DNA from: Acidobacteriota bacterium | Lineage (GTDB): Bacteria > Acidobacteriota > Terriglobia > Terriglobales > Acidobacteriaceae | DNA: 64,000 nucleotides | Reading direction: 5' to 3' | NCBI GenBank assembly: GCA_003225495.1 | Contig: QIAJ01000162.1 | Span: 1 to 64,000, forward strand | Shown: positions 17,646 through 26,966 of the stretch, in pieces | How positions within the stretch are numbered: position 1 is the first letter of the stretch | Layout of the letters: each line of letters begins with the position of its first letter | Program-made: the position numbers and the translations under genes | The notes under the pieces: model-generated | Told to the model about the DNA's origin: nothing | The model's input: only the letters and a program-made list of their open reading frames with translations | Databases searched by the model: none

Positions 17646-18947
17646 TCATTTTGACGGTGTCTGTAAGGCCCATTTTTCGATGTCCCCTGTAGCGCGCAGA
17701 AGGCTGACCCGGGCCCGCTGGTATTCGAAATCGGCGTCCTGGAAAGCGAGGTAGCGCTCGCTCGCCTGCCCGCGGGCATCGACCAGATCGTGGAGCGAGC
17801 CGGTCCCCGCATCCTGCCTGGTCTGGGCTGCTTCCAGCCCCGACTGCGCCAGTTGATGTTCGAGTTGCGCCACCTCGCGGGCGGCGGCGAGTTGCTCGAC
17901 GGCGCACTGCAGCTTGAGTGTTTCTTCTGAAACTTTGTCGCGTGCCGCTTCCGCCTGCTTCTTCGCTTTTAACGCTTCGGCATCTGCTCCCTGGGCTCGC
18001 GCTCGCTGCGGAGCGCTGAAGATCGGAAAGCGGAAGGAAACTCCGATGGTGGCGTTGTCAGGCTGGAAGTGATTGTAAAAGCGGTCGTAGTTGTTGTATG
18101 TCGAAAGACGCGCGTATTGAGCGGCGAAGTCCAGCGAAGGCAACAGTGCGCGATGTTCACCGGAAGCACGAAAAGCTTCGGCGATTGCATGTTGGTCGGA
18201 GGACTGGATGGCGAGACTCGACGCAACTGCTTTGGCCGGCATATCGTCTTCCGCATTGACGGCGGGAAGCTCCGGAATAGAGTCGGGCGCAATTTCGATC
18301 GAAGATGGAGCCAGGCCCGTGAGTGTCGAGAGATGACGGCGCAGAACGTCGGCTGAACCGCGTGCTTCGGTGATGCGAAGACGCACCCGCGCGGTCGTTA
18401 ACTTTGCTCTTTTCAGGTCCAGCGCGCTGTCCACCCCTTCCTGCAGTCGCTGGACTACTGCATTCTCAAGCCGCGATGCTTCTCCTTCATCTTCATGCGA
18501 ACGCGAGAGTCGGGCATCCCATTTCGCCAGTTCCGCGTAGGTGATAGTGACATCCTGAATTACGGCATTGCGCTGATCTTTGTCCTGGAGTTGTGCAGCG
18601 CGCCACTCCGTCTTCGCGGCATTCTGGAACTGCCGTTGCGATGGATTAAAAATCGTGCTCTGGGTCACAACATTGACGAGAGAGGGCGCAGAGCCTTCCA
18701 GTGTCAACGGGAATCCATAGGAGTAGCCGAGTCCCGATCCCACCACGAGTTGCGGAATGTAACTGTTGTGAAGTTCGCGATAGGCGGCAAATGTTCGCTG
18801 AACATCTGCATTCGCAACGGCCGAACTGGTGCTGTGCGCGAGAGCGAGTTGGATGGCGCGCGCGAGCGGAACGGTCTCCGCATGCATGCGGATTCCCGCG
18901 AGCATCAGGGTTGTGGACAGGACAATCAGGTTGAATCGAAATTTCAT
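17646..18947 (-). CDS. TolC-family outer membrane efflux protein
   Basis: 433 residues. Start ATG 18947 has AGGTGA in front and gives a signal peptide (MKFRFNLIVLSTTLMLAGIR region); longer frames to 19064 lack one. The rest is long alpha-helical hairpins with an OEP repeat structure (VPLARAIQLALAHS, then a second repeat near residue 260). It forms an outer membrane channel for a tripartite pump. The HlyD-like adaptor is two genes upstream on the same strand. Confidence 0.85.
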   Translation of the reverse strand: MKFRFNLIVLSTTLMLAGIRMHAETVPLARAIQLALAHSTSSAVANADVQRTFAAYRELHNSYIPQLVVGSGLGYSYGFPLTLEGSAPSLVNVVTQSTIFNPSQRQFQNAAKTEWRAAQLQDKDQRNAVIQDVTITYAELAKWDARLSRSHEDEGEASRLENAVVQRLQEGVDSALDLKRAKLTTARVRLRITEARGSADVLRRHLSTLTGLAPSSIEIAPDSIPELPAVNAEDDMPAKAVASSLAIQSSDQHAIAEAFRASGEHRALLPSLDFAAQYARLSTYNNYDRFYNHFQPDNATIGVSFRFPIFSAPQRARAQGADAEALKAKKQAEAARDKVSEETLKLQCAVEQLAAAREVAQLEHQLAQSGLEAAQTRQDAGTGSLHDLVDARGQASERYLAFQDADFEYQRARVSLLRATGDIEKWALQTPSK

Positions 18948-19074
18948 CTCGTCACCTGTGATCAGGCCGCGGTTTGGCCGCGACGCACAAATTGTAGTAG
19001 TCGGAAGCGAAACCGGGCAGGGAATTGGTAGGAGTACTTTGAAACAAGTGCGGAAGGGTAGCAACGCCGCATCT

Positions 19075-20031
19075 TCACGGGGCGACCCGCTTCAGGGCCT
19101 GCCGGGCGGGTTCGTAGTTGCGGGCCAATGCGAGTCCGGCGCGATACTCTGCCGAGGCGCCCGCCTTGTCGCCCTGCTTCTCGAGCAACTGGCCCAGCAT
19201 GTAGTGCGCCTGGAACGCAGGCGCCTCTTCAACCGGGCCTTCCGCAAAGTAACGCTTGAGCAAGTCGATCGCAAACGAGAATGCCCGATCCGTGCGCAAC
19301 AGCGAGTTTGCGGCTTCCACCAGAACTTCGCGCGCGGGCATGGGCGCCTGACTCATCTTGACGAAGGCTTGCTCCATCTCGTCATAGCGTTTGCGATTGC
19401 GGTAAAAGAATGCGAGGTTCAGCCAGGCTTCGGCATTGCCTTTCGAGACTTCAATCATCTGGCGGTATTCTCGTTCCGCCGCGGGATAATCTTTATTCTT
19501 CTCGGCAATGCGGGCGTAGACCCAGTGTTCCTGGGCGGGGCTGATTTTTCCGATGATCTTGGCCTGCTCGCGAGCCTTGTCCTGGCCGCCGCCCATCATG
19601 CCAGGAGCTTCCAGATAGTATTCAGCCACATCGATTGCCGCATTGGTGTCGGTGGGATCGAGTTCCGCAGCGCGGTGAAACTCATCACGTGTCTTCAATG
19701 CCAGGCCGATGGGAAGCGTCGCTCGCTCGGCCTTCTGGCCATAGATGCGGCCCAGCCACCGGTGATAGCCGGAGTTGTTAGGCTGGAGTTCAATGGCTCG
19801 CTTGCAGCGCGATTCTGCGCGATCCCAATCCTGATACTGAAAGTAAGCGCGGCAGAGCAGATGCATGGATTCAGCGTCGCGCGGATTCGAAGAGGTCTGT
19901 CCGTTCAACGCGGTAATGGCGTCGTCCACTCGGCCGGCAGCCAGCATGTCTTTGAGGGAATCCGCCACCGCGGCCAATGAGAGGAAGAGAAGACAGAAAA
20001 ATGCAAATACTAAAAGGGTCTGCCTGATCAT
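19075..20031 (-). CDS. Exported tetratricopeptide repeat protein
   Basis: 318 residues with an N-terminal signal peptide or anchor (residues 1-23) followed by TPR repeats through the whole length, for example AYFQYQDWDRAESRCKRAIEL and the repeat ending in EYRAGLALARN. It lies directly behind the HlyD-like gene and before the TolC gene, so it may be an accessory part of the export system. No enzymatic motif is visible. Confidence 0.8.
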   Translation of the reverse strand: MIRQTLLVFAFFCLLFLSLAAVADSLKDMLAAGRVDDAITALNGQTSSNPRDAESMHLLCRAYFQYQDWDRAESRCKRAIELQPNNSGYHRWLGRIYGQKAERATLPIGLALKTRDEFHRAAELDPTDTNAAIDVAEYYLEAPGMMGGGQDKAREQAKIIGKISPAQEHWVYARIAEKNKDYPAAEREYRQMIEVSKGNAEAWLNLAFFYRNRKRYDEMEQAFVKMSQAPMPAREVLVEAANSLLRTDRAFSFAIDLLKRYFAEGPVEEAPAFQAHYMLGQLLEKQGDKAGASAEYRAGLALARNYEPARQALKRVAP

Positions 20032-21273
20032 TCAGTACTTAACCTGTGTGCCGTCGCCAATGGTCTTGCCGTTCGACGAACTGATGGCCACTGTGTCGTT
20101 GAGAGTGAGGCCGCGCGTAATTTCCACCTGAGTCAGATTGGAAATAGAAGTCTCCACGTCTTTCCGTTTCAGTTGACGCCCGATCACCTGGAGGACGTAG
20201 GGCTTACTGTCATCCATACGAACCGCCTCGCGCGGAACGACTAAAGCATTGTCGCGCTGAGCCGTGGCGATGGTTACCCCGACATTAATGTTGGGCAGGA
20301 GTTTCATGTCTTTGTTATCTACGATGCTGATGGTCTCGCCAACGTTCCGAGATCCGTGCAATTTCACGGTCGACGGGATGGCATTGACGGTCGCCTGCCA
20401 CACTCTGCCAGGGACTGCGTCCCATGTAATTTCGATTGCATTTCCAGGAGAGAGCTTGCCGACATCCGGCTCGTCTACAAATGCCCGGACCTGCACTTTC
20501 CTGAGATCGGCCAATTGCAGCATGAGATCGCCGCTGGTGACGAAAGCCCCTTGTCTTACCGGCAGCGAATAGACGATTCCATCAAAGGGCGCGCGCACAT
20601 TGGACTTGGCGAGAATGTTCTGCGCGGCATCGTAGGCCGCTTGAGCCTCTCGGCGCTGGGCCTCGACGCGCGCTACTTCAGGCTGGGAGTAGCGCTTGGT
20701 TTGCTTCTGTTGAATGAGGTTAAGCTGGGCTTCTGCTTGCGCCAGTGCGTTTTCGGCTCCGCGAACTTCGCCCGCCGAGGCCGAACCCTGCTTCTGTAGC
20801 CGTTTGAGCGAGTCAAGGCTACGTTGCGCAGCTTCACGGTCGCCACGCGCCTTCACGAGTTGCGCGTTGAGGCTCAGAACTTCTTCCTGGCTCCCGCCAC
20901 GTTCCATGGCATTTACTTCAGCCAAAGCCGCCTTCAACTGGGTGAGAGCGCGGGCCGCCTGGGTACGAGCGTCGGCGTCATCAAGCGTCACCAGGAGCTG
21001 ACCTTTCTTGACCGGCTGGCTTTCCTTAACCAGCACGCTTTTTACGGTAGTGGTGAGGGGAGCGTGGGCTTCAAAATTCTGGACCGGCTCGATCTTTCCA
21101 TTGGTGGAGATCAGGCTGCGGATCTGTCCCTGCTGCACGTGAGCGATACGGACGGGTATGGAGTCATCTCGTCGGGTGACGAAGGCGGCGAAGATCAACA
21201 CTGCTCCGAGAATCGACAAACCGGTGCCCCACCAGCGTCGCTTCTGACTCACAGAATTGTTTCCAAAACGCAA
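20032..21273 (-). CDS. HlyD/MacA-like periplasmic adaptor protein
   Basis: 413 residues: a short cytoplasmic N-terminus, one membrane helix (about residues 16-33), a biotinyl-lipoyl-like half (APLTTTVKSVLVKESQPVKKG), a long coiled-coil hairpin (about residues 105-220), the second lipoyl half (VRAPFDGIVYSLPVRQGAFV) and beta-barrel domains. It links an inner membrane pump to TolC. No ABC or RND pump gene is adjacent, so the pump must be encoded elsewhere. Its stop and the next gene's start are contiguous. Confidence 0.85.
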   Translation of the reverse strand: MRFGNNSVSQKRRWWGTGLSILGAVLIFAAFVTRRDDSIPVRIAHVQQGQIRSLISTNGKIEPVQNFEAHAPLTTTVKSVLVKESQPVKKGQLLVTLDDADARTQAARALTQLKAALAEVNAMERGGSQEEVLSLNAQLVKARGDREAAQRSLDSLKRLQKQGSASAGEVRGAENALAQAEAQLNLIQQKQTKRYSQPEVARVEAQRREAQAAYDAAQNILAKSNVRAPFDGIVYSLPVRQGAFVTSGDLMLQLADLRKVQVRAFVDEPDVGKLSPGNAIEITWDAVPGRVWQATVNAIPSTVKLHGSRNVGETISIVDNKDMKLLPNINVGVTIATAQRDNALVVPREAVRMDDSKPYVLQVIGRQLKRKDVETSISNLTQVEITRGLTLNDTVAISSSNGKTIGDGTQVKY

Positions 21274-21407
21274 GTATCAATGTATCACCGGGAGATACGC
21301 CGGCCGCAGGCAAAACCAGTGTCAGGGCTTACCTGCTTAGATGCGGCGATGCCGGCACTCGAAACAACGGTTGTGCATCGGCGGCCACGGTCGAGGCTCG
21401 GTACAAT

Positions 21408-21821
21408 ATGCGAATGTCGAAACCTCCCCGTTACACCACCGCACATGCAGGTGCCGGACTGGATCACAAATTTCCAGAAATTGAGACCTGGCAAAATCAG
21501 TTTCCCGGTTACGAGATCGTGATCGACGATCCGGAGTTTACCTCGGTCTGTCCGAAAACGGGGTTGCCCGACTTTGGAAAAATCGAAATCCGGTACATGC
21601 CGAATCGTCTTTGCCTGGAACTGAAGTCGCTCAAGGAATATCTCCAGTCCTATCGGAGCCTGGGTATTTTTCAGGAGAATGTCGTCAATCAGATGCTCGA
21701 GGATGTGGTGCGATGGGCGAAGCCGGTGTGGGCTGAGGTCAAGGGGGACTTTCGTCCGCGTGGTGGCATTTCAACGGTGGTGATTGCGAGATGGCCGCGC
21801 GATAAGCGAAGGCAGAAGTGA
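21408..21821 (+). CDS. queF: NADPH-dependent 7-cyano-7-deazaguanine reductase QueF
   Basis: Reduces the nitrile preQ0 to preQ1 in queuosine biosynthesis. 137 residues, the short unimodular type. The nucleophilic cysteine is C48 in FTSVCPKTGLPDFG, and the QueF motif ELKSLKEYLQSYR follows. Two start codons in frame (21408 and 21414) differ by two residues. It is divergent from the adaptor gene. Confidence 0.95.
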   Translation: MRMSKPPRYTTAHAGAGLDHKFPEIETWQNQFPGYEIVIDDPEFTSVCPKTGLPDFGKIEIRYMPNRLCLELKSLKEYLQSYRSLGIFQENVVNQMLEDVVRWAKPVWAEVKGDFRPRGGISTVVIARWPRDKRRQK

Positions 21822-21942
21822 GAAGGCAGGTTGCCGAAGTGAAATTGAGAGCCGGCAACCGCATGAAAGAGTTTACGTTCTGCAATCTTGACTTCTTACT
21901 TCTCCAGTTGAACTTGCCCGCCATGCTATATTCGCTCGACCT

Positions 21943-23184
21943 GTGACCCAGACCAAGCTTTATCCCCGCACGGCGCTCGCCCTACTGACCGCGCTGAATC
22001 TGCTTAACTATATTGATCGCTCTGTGCTCTTTGGAGTGCAGGACCTTGTTAAGGCGGAGTTCCCCCGCAGCGACGCGGCCTTCGGCGTTCTAACCGCTGT
22101 ATTCTTTATTTTTTATATGTGCGCCGCGCCATTCATGGGTCCCCTTTCAGTCCGCTTCTCCCGCAAGTCTGTGATCATTGCAGGCGCGTTGGTTTGGAGT
22201 GTCGCAACGTTAATGACTGCCATCACCAAGAATTTTGATGAGCTGATAATTAGGCACACTCTGGTCGGTATCGGCGAAGCGAGCTTCGTCATTCTGTCGC
22301 CGACATTTGTCGCGGACATGTTTCCGGAGGACAAGCGTGGCCGGGTGATGGGCGTGTTCTATCTGGCAATTCCGGTTGGCACCGCCTTGGGATACCTCTT
22401 GGGTGGGTATATGGGTCCGCTTTACGGATGGCGAGCGCCCTTCTACGTTAGTGCCGTTCCGGGAGTATTACTGGCATTCTTGTTATGGTTTGTGCCTGAA
22501 CCACCACTCGGCCAGTTCGATGGCGCCGAACACAGGGTGCCCGAGCGAGATACCCTAAAAGGCTTGGTCCACAATCCCGCTTTCCTGACCGCGACCTTCG
22601 GCATGGCAATGATGACATTTGCGTTAGGTGGTCTGCAGGTCTGGATGCCCACGTTCCTTCACAGGGTCCACGGTTACAGCTTGGGCAAGGCGGGCCTTGT
22701 CTTCGGAATGAGCACGCTCATTAACGGACTGGTTGCGTCACTGCTGGGTGGCTGGATCTCCGATCGGCTGCTGAGGCGTACTCGGTCGGCACACTACTTA
22801 CTATCAGCGGTCAGTTTGGCGCTAGGAATTCCTGCGATGTGTTTCGCACTATTTGCCAGCGGCCGGCCGATGGTCGCGGGCATCTTCGTCGCCGAGTTCT
22901 TCTTGCTCTTGAATACTGGCCCGCTGAATGCCGCTATTATCAATTCGGTTGGACCTCACGTCCGCGCCGCCGCACTGGCGGCAAACATCTTCATTTTTCA
23001 CCTACTGGGCGACGTGCCCTCCGCCCCCCTTATTGGCTACATGTCAGACAAGTATTCAATGCAGACCGCATTTATTGCCCCCGTAGTCGCCATCGCCCTC
23101 TCCTCTGCCATACTGTTCTATGGGATGAAATACGCGCCTCCCGTGCGTGTTGGCGCTGCCGCTCCTGAAGTGAGGACCAGTTAG
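21943..23184 (+). CDS. Major facilitator superfamily transporter, spinster-like
   Basis: 413 residues, twelve predicted membrane helices. N-terminal LNYIDRSVLFGVQDLVKAEF and loop motifs such as GIGEASFVILSPTFVADMFPEDKRGRVMG are typical of the spinster/hexuronate branch of MFS. The start is GTG 21943. The next gene, a glycosyltransferase, begins 5 nt later and is probably cotranscribed. Substrate unknown; lipid or lysolipid transport is possible for this branch. Confidence 0.85.
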   Translation: MTQTKLYPRTALALLTALNLLNYIDRSVLFGVQDLVKAEFPRSDAAFGVLTAVFFIFYMCAAPFMGPLSVRFSRKSVIIAGALVWSVATLMTAITKNFDELIIRHTLVGIGEASFVILSPTFVADMFPEDKRGRVMGVFYLAIPVGTALGYLLGGYMGPLYGWRAPFYVSAVPGVLLAFLLWFVPEPPLGQFDGAEHRVPERDTLKGLVHNPAFLTATFGMAMMTFALGGLQVWMPTFLHRVHGYSLGKAGLVFGMSTLINGLVASLLGGWISDRLLRRTRSAHYLLSAVSLALGIPAMCFALFASGRPMVAGIFVAEFFLLLNTGPLNAAIINSVGPHVRAAALAANIFIFHLLGDVPSAPLIGYMSDKYSMQTAFIAPVVAIALSSAILFYGMKYAPPVRVGAAAPEVRTS

Positions 23185-23189
23185 GCGGG

Positions 23190-24365
23190 ATGTCTTATTT
23201 TCTTTGGATTTCAGGCGTGATTCTGGCGGTGACCTGGTTCTCCAGGATTGTGGATGCCGCTCTCGGGATTCCACAGGTTGCGGACATTGCGCGACCGGAA
23301 TGGGATCGCAAACCCGTAACTGCAACCGGTGAGCCCCGTGTCAGCATTATTGTCCCCGCGCGCAATGAAGAAGAACACATTGGCGGCGCGCTGTCACAGC
23401 TTCTAGCTCTCGAATACTCCAACTATGAAGTGATCGCAATCAACGATCGTTCCACGGATCGTACCGGTTCGATCATGGACGAGATTGCGGCCCGGCCGGA
23501 AGCACACAAGCAGCTGAGAATTATTCACGTCACGGAACTGCCGGCCGCTTGGATGGGCAAGACGCACGCCATGTGGAGCGCGGGCGAACTGGCGACGGGG
23601 GACTGGGTGCTTTTCACAGACGGCGATGTTTTCTTCAAGCCAAGCGCGTTGCGACGGGCCATTGCCTATGCCGAGTCCGCCAAAGCTGACCATCTGGTGT
23701 TGCTCCCGCGGATGACCATGGAACTTCCGGGCGAACGGATGATGATGGCATTTTTCCAGGCTATGTTCGTCTTCGGCCATCGGCCGTGGAAGGTCGCCGA
23801 TCCGAAGGCGCGCGATCACATGGGCGTGGGTGCATTCAATCTGGTACGGCGTTCAGTTTATGAATCGATCGGCACCTACAAGGCATTGCGGATGGAGGTG
23901 CTCGATGACATGAAGCTCGGCAAGATAATCAAGAATGCCGGGTTTGCGCCCCGTGTTGTGTTTGGAGAAGATTTGATTTCGCTGCGCTGGGCCAGGGGAG
24001 CATTTGGAATTGTGAACAATCTCACCAAGAACTTCTTCGCCTTGTTGTCCTTTCAGTGGTGGCGGACGGTGGGAACGGTCATAGCCGTGGGATTTCTGAA
24101 TCTGGGCCCATTTCTGGGAGTCTGGCTGGCTGACGGATGGGGGCGCATTCCGTTTGTGATCGCATTGCTTTCCATTCTCGGAATCTATTTTGGGATGGCG
24201 AGTCGATCCGCGGTTCGGCCGCACTATTTTTTGCTGCATCCGGTGTCGACCAGTTTGTTCATGTACACACTTCTGCGCTCGATGTTTTACACACTCTGGA
24301 ATGACGGGGTGGTTTGGCGAGGGACGAGGTATCCGCTGGAGGAATTGCGGAAAGGGCTGGTGTGA
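23190..24365 (+). CDS. Family 2 glycosyltransferase, HpnB-like
   Basis: 391 residues: an N-terminal membrane helix, a GT-A domain with VSIIVPARNEEEHIGGAL and the metal-binding FTDGDVFF, then three or four C-terminal membrane helices. Length and architecture resemble the hopene-associated HpnB family, but identity cannot be settled from sequence alone. It lies outside the hopanoid operon, 5 nt behind an MFS gene. Confidence 0.75.
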   Translation: MSYFLWISGVILAVTWFSRIVDAALGIPQVADIARPEWDRKPVTATGEPRVSIIVPARNEEEHIGGALSQLLALEYSNYEVIAINDRSTDRTGSIMDEIAARPEAHKQLRIIHVTELPAAWMGKTHAMWSAGELATGDWVLFTDGDVFFKPSALRRAIAYAESAKADHLVLLPRMTMELPGERMMMAFFQAMFVFGHRPWKVADPKARDHMGVGAFNLVRRSVYESIGTYKALRMEVLDDMKLGKIIKNAGFAPRVVFGEDLISLRWARGAFGIVNNLTKNFFALLSFQWWRTVGTVIAVGFLNLGPFLGVWLADGWGRIPFVIALLSILGIYFGMASRSAVRPHYFLLHPVSTSLFMYTLLRSMFYTLWNDGVVWRGTRYPLEELRKGLV

Positions 24366-24449
24366 CGGAAGTGGGTAGCGATGAGTGGAGGGTGTTCGGC
24401 AAAATCGCTAGTCCCCATTCACTGACCACTGATCACTGATCATTAGTAA

Positions 24450-24959
24450 TTACTGACTCTCGCTCGGGTCTTCGATGTCGATTCCACGGCCCTGTTTCTT
24501 GGGAGTCTTCTTCGGGGCCTTCGACCGTTTGAATTTTCCGGGACTGTATTTGCCTCTTCGTGCGACGTCATAGTCCTTGGGAAGCGGGGGCACGAGCGCG
24601 GCGTTCTTGCCCAATTGCTGTGGGTGCCGCAGGATGATTTCGGCGCGGCCGTCGTAGTCCTGAACGGTCCCCTCGATTTCAATGCTCCTACCTTTGAGCT
24701 GGCGGACATCGCCGACGTGTTTCAGATCGCCCGAGAAGACGACCACCGTGAACGGACAAGTGTCGAAGTTCTCGCAGAAGTCGAGGAAGGTTACGCCTCC
24801 ATTGCCTTCTTTCACGTTGAAGATCGTTCCGCTGATGCACTGGGTCTTTCCTACATGCTGATGAGCGTCGTGAAAGGGAACACATGCACAGACTGCCATG
24901 GGCGCCTCACCAACGAGCATAAGAGCCAGAATCCGAAGAATATTGGGCGAGAAGGTCAA
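24450..24959 (-). CDS. Exported OB-fold protein of unknown function
   Basis: About 169 residues from a TTG at 24959; ATG 24920 and ATG 24896 (the latter with GGTGAGG in front) are other starts, and a frame to 25055 exists. The longer forms have a hydrophobic segment ending in AVCAC that looks like a signal peptide. The core has an OB-fold pattern: I-S-G-T-I-F-N-V, then R-S-I-E-I-E-G-T-V-Q-D-Y-D-G-R-A-E-I-I-L. The C-terminus is rich in lysine. A nucleic-acid-binding OB-fold outside the cytoplasm would be unusual; function unknown. Confidence 0.65.
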   Translation of the reverse strand: MTFSPNILRILALMLVGEAPMAVCACVPFHDAHQHVGKTQCISGTIFNVKEGNGGVTFLDFCENFDTCPFTVVVFSGDLKHVGDVRQLKGRSIEIEGTVQDYDGRAEIILRHPQQLGKNAALVPPLPKDYDVARRGKYSPGKFKRSKAPKKTPKKQGRGIDIEDPSESQ

Positions 24960-25162
24960 GGTGCTGTCGGCCCCAAGGACTGTCCGCCATGATTGTAGGC
25001 TGCGGGAACCAACTTCGGTGTGGTATGACCAAGATTTTAGGGGTGGCAGTTTCAAAATGGGAAGATGAGTTTCCAGGCCGAATCAGCTTCCGCGTGGTTC
25101 AAAGGATCAGTCTGGCAACTGTGAACATAAGCGCATGGGATGATGAAAATACATAAGGTAGT

Positions 25163-26446
25163 ATGTCCGCCGTGAACCGGTTGTGGCCAAATCGCGCAGC
25201 AGCGGGCAGGCAGGAATTGTCGGACGGTCGCGGCCCACGTAGCTGGTCGCGTCTTGCGCAAGGCGTACTTCTGCTTGTGACGTTGGCCGGAACCATTTGT
25301 TTGTTTTCCATTGACTATGAAAAGCGGGCTAAGGGGACTGATTTCGCTCACGTCTACGCGGCAGCCCGGCTTGTACTCGAAGGGAACGGGCATCAACTTT
25401 ACGACTTCGCCACGCAAGATCAATTCCAGATTCGCTATCTTGGTCGCACGGGTACCTATTACAATCACCCGCCATTTGAGTTGCTGCTCTACCTGCCAAT
25501 CTCCTTTTGGTCGCTGCAAACGGCATACCTACTATGGTGCCTACTGAATGTTGGCTTTTTGGCGTGCACGGCAATCGCGTTTCACAAACATATATTTAAT
25601 CGGCTAGATTGGCGCATCTTGCTGCCCGTGTTCTTGTTGTTCCCTCCGGTGTTGATCAATTTTCAGCAGGGTCAAGATTCGCTGTTCCTCTTGTTGATCA
25701 TGACCCTGGCAGTGGTTGCCTTAATGCAAGACCAAAACTTTGAGGCTGGATGTTGGTTGGGATGCGGACTGTTCAAGTTCCACATTATTCTGCCTTTCGT
25801 TCTGCTTGTGCTATGGGCGAGGAGAAGAGGATTCTTGGGTGGTTTCGCACTGATGTCAGTGACGTTGTTGTTGATTTCAGCGGGCATGTCCGGGTGGTCA
25901 TTCCTGACTGAATACACTCTCTTCCTGACGAAACTGAACGGCTTACCACTGCCCGGTATCCATCCGCCGGCGATGGCGAATCTGAGAGGATTGATCACCG
26001 TTTTGAACGTCGCGAACGGGACATGGGCTCGCCTGGGACTTATCGGGAGTGCATCACTTCTTCTTTTCGCGTGGACAGCCTGGAAGGGGAAGTCGAAGGT
26101 TGCAGACGCTGCCGGTCTGGTGTTCGGAAATTTCGTTCTGGCTGCACTTCTTGTCAGCTATCACCTGAGCCCTTCGGACGTGAGCCTCGTTTTATTGCCG
26201 ATGGCGCTGTTCTCGGCGTCATTAATGACTAGTACTGGAATACCAATGACTAGTACTGGAATACCCCGCCCGGCAAGATTGATCCTGTTTGCTTTGGAGT
26301 GTCTGATCCTCCTGCCTCCACTACATCTGTTCTTACTCACTTGGCACGTTTACGCCTATGCCGCCGTTCCAATTCTCATCCTGTTAGCTATGTCTGCCAG
26401 GAATGGCGCAAATGTGAGCTTGAGCAGTGCAGAAATGAAACCGTGA
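25163..26446 (+). CDS. GT87-like (DUF2029) polytopic membrane protein
   Basis: 427 residues with about ten membrane helices. The luminal motif GTDFAHVYAAARLVLEGNGHQLYD and the HPPFELLLYLP segment are characteristic of GT87 mannosyltransferase-like proteins that use polyprenyl-linked sugars. The C-terminal part carries an in-frame 21-bp tandem duplication (26225-26265) giving MTSTGIP twice. Donor and acceptor unknown. Confidence 0.8.
   Translation: MSAVNRLWPNRAAAGRQELSDGRGPRSWSRLAQGVLLLVTLAGTICLFSIDYEKRAKGTDFAHVYAAARLVLEGNGHQLYDFATQDQFQIRYLGRTGTYYNHPPFELLLYLPISFWSLQTAYLLWCLLNVGFLACTAIAFHKHIFNRLDWRILLPVFLLFPPVLINFQQGQDSLFLLLIMTLAVVALMQDQNFEAGCWLGCGLFKFHIILPFVLLVLWARRRGFLGGFALMSVTLLLISAGMSGWSFLTEYTLFLTKLNGLPLPGIHPPAMANLRGLITVLNVANGTWARLGLIGSASLLLFAWTAWKGKSKVADAAGLVFGNFVLAALLVSYHLSPSDVSLVLLPMALFSASLMTSTGIPMTSTGIPRPARLILFALECLILLPPLHLFLLTWHVYAYAAVPILILLAMSARNGANVSLSSAEMKP
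26225..26265 (+). repeat. 21-bp in-frame tandem duplication
   Basis: The 21-base unit beginning ATGACTAGTACTGG at 26225 is repeated at 26246 without change over the last base of the second copy. It adds seven residues (MTSTGIP) to a loop of the membrane protein. The perfect identity points to a recent slippage event. Confidence 0.9.
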
Positions 26447-26551
26447 ACTATGGATCGGATGAGTATGGCGTCGTGGGCCGCGTCCCAAAGCAGACGAGAG
26501 CGGCGGTGGGCGCCTGCCGAAATCTTGCATCGTTCAGCAAACTTGGAGATC

Positions 26552-26579
26552 GGGCGGCACGGCTTCAGCCGTGCCCTCC
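26552..26579. repeat. REP-like hairpin between convergent genes
   Basis: GGCACGGC (26556-26563), loop TTCA, GCCGTGCC (26568-26575) is a perfect 8-bp hairpin flanked by G-rich and C-rich arms. It lies between two convergent genes and could stop transcription from both sides, although no T-run follows. Similar short GC-rich hairpins lie at 39298-39318 and 45483-45505. Confidence 0.65.
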
Positions 26580-26618
26580 CCATCCTGGCTTTTGTGAAAG
26601 CACTCGCCGGTAGGCGCG

Positions 26619-26966
26619 TTACTTGCTGAAGGCCTTCACTGCATTCGCCTCGTCGTCCTTGACGTCAAAGACGGTGTAAAGCTTGGTGATCTGCAGAAGA
26701 TCGTGGACTTTCTTGGTGAGGTTCAGCAGTTTCAGTTCGCCGCCCTGATTCTTGGACGTGGTGTAGGCGCTGACGAGTTCACCGATTCCTGAGCTGTCGA
26801 TGTAGTTGACATCGCCGAGGTTCAGCAGAATTTTTTTGTGTCCCTTTGAGAGCAGGTCGCGCACGGTATCGCGCAGGACAACGCTGCCTTCGCCGAGAGT
26901 GATCCGGCCGCTGAGGTCGACGATAGTCACCCCATCCACCTGACGAGTACTGGACTTCATGGTCAC
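26619..26966 (-). CDS. STAS-domain anti-sigma factor antagonist
   Basis: 115 residues, SpoIIAA/RsbV fold. The phosphorylatable serine lies in [15 protein letters not shown]. It overlaps the upstream anti-sigma kinase gene by 4 nt. In this type of partner switch, the kinase phosphorylates the serine and loses its grip on it, and a PP2C/SpoIIE phosphatase restores it; a SpoIIE-type phosphatase is encoded at 55963-57294. Confidence 0.9.
   Translation of the reverse strand: MTMKSSTRQVDGVTIVDLSGRITLGEGSVVLRDTVRDLLSKGHKKILLNLGDVNYIDSSGIGELVSAYTTSKNQGGELKLLNLTKKVHDLLQITKLYTVFDVKDDEANAVKAFSK

Noticed and set aside
18829-19980. 383-codon plus-strand frame
   Set aside because: Antisense to TolC and TPR genes; no motif or ribosome binding site.
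26225-26265. Tandem repeat as a CRISPR-like array
   Set aside because: Only two contiguous copies, in frame within a gene, with no spacers.
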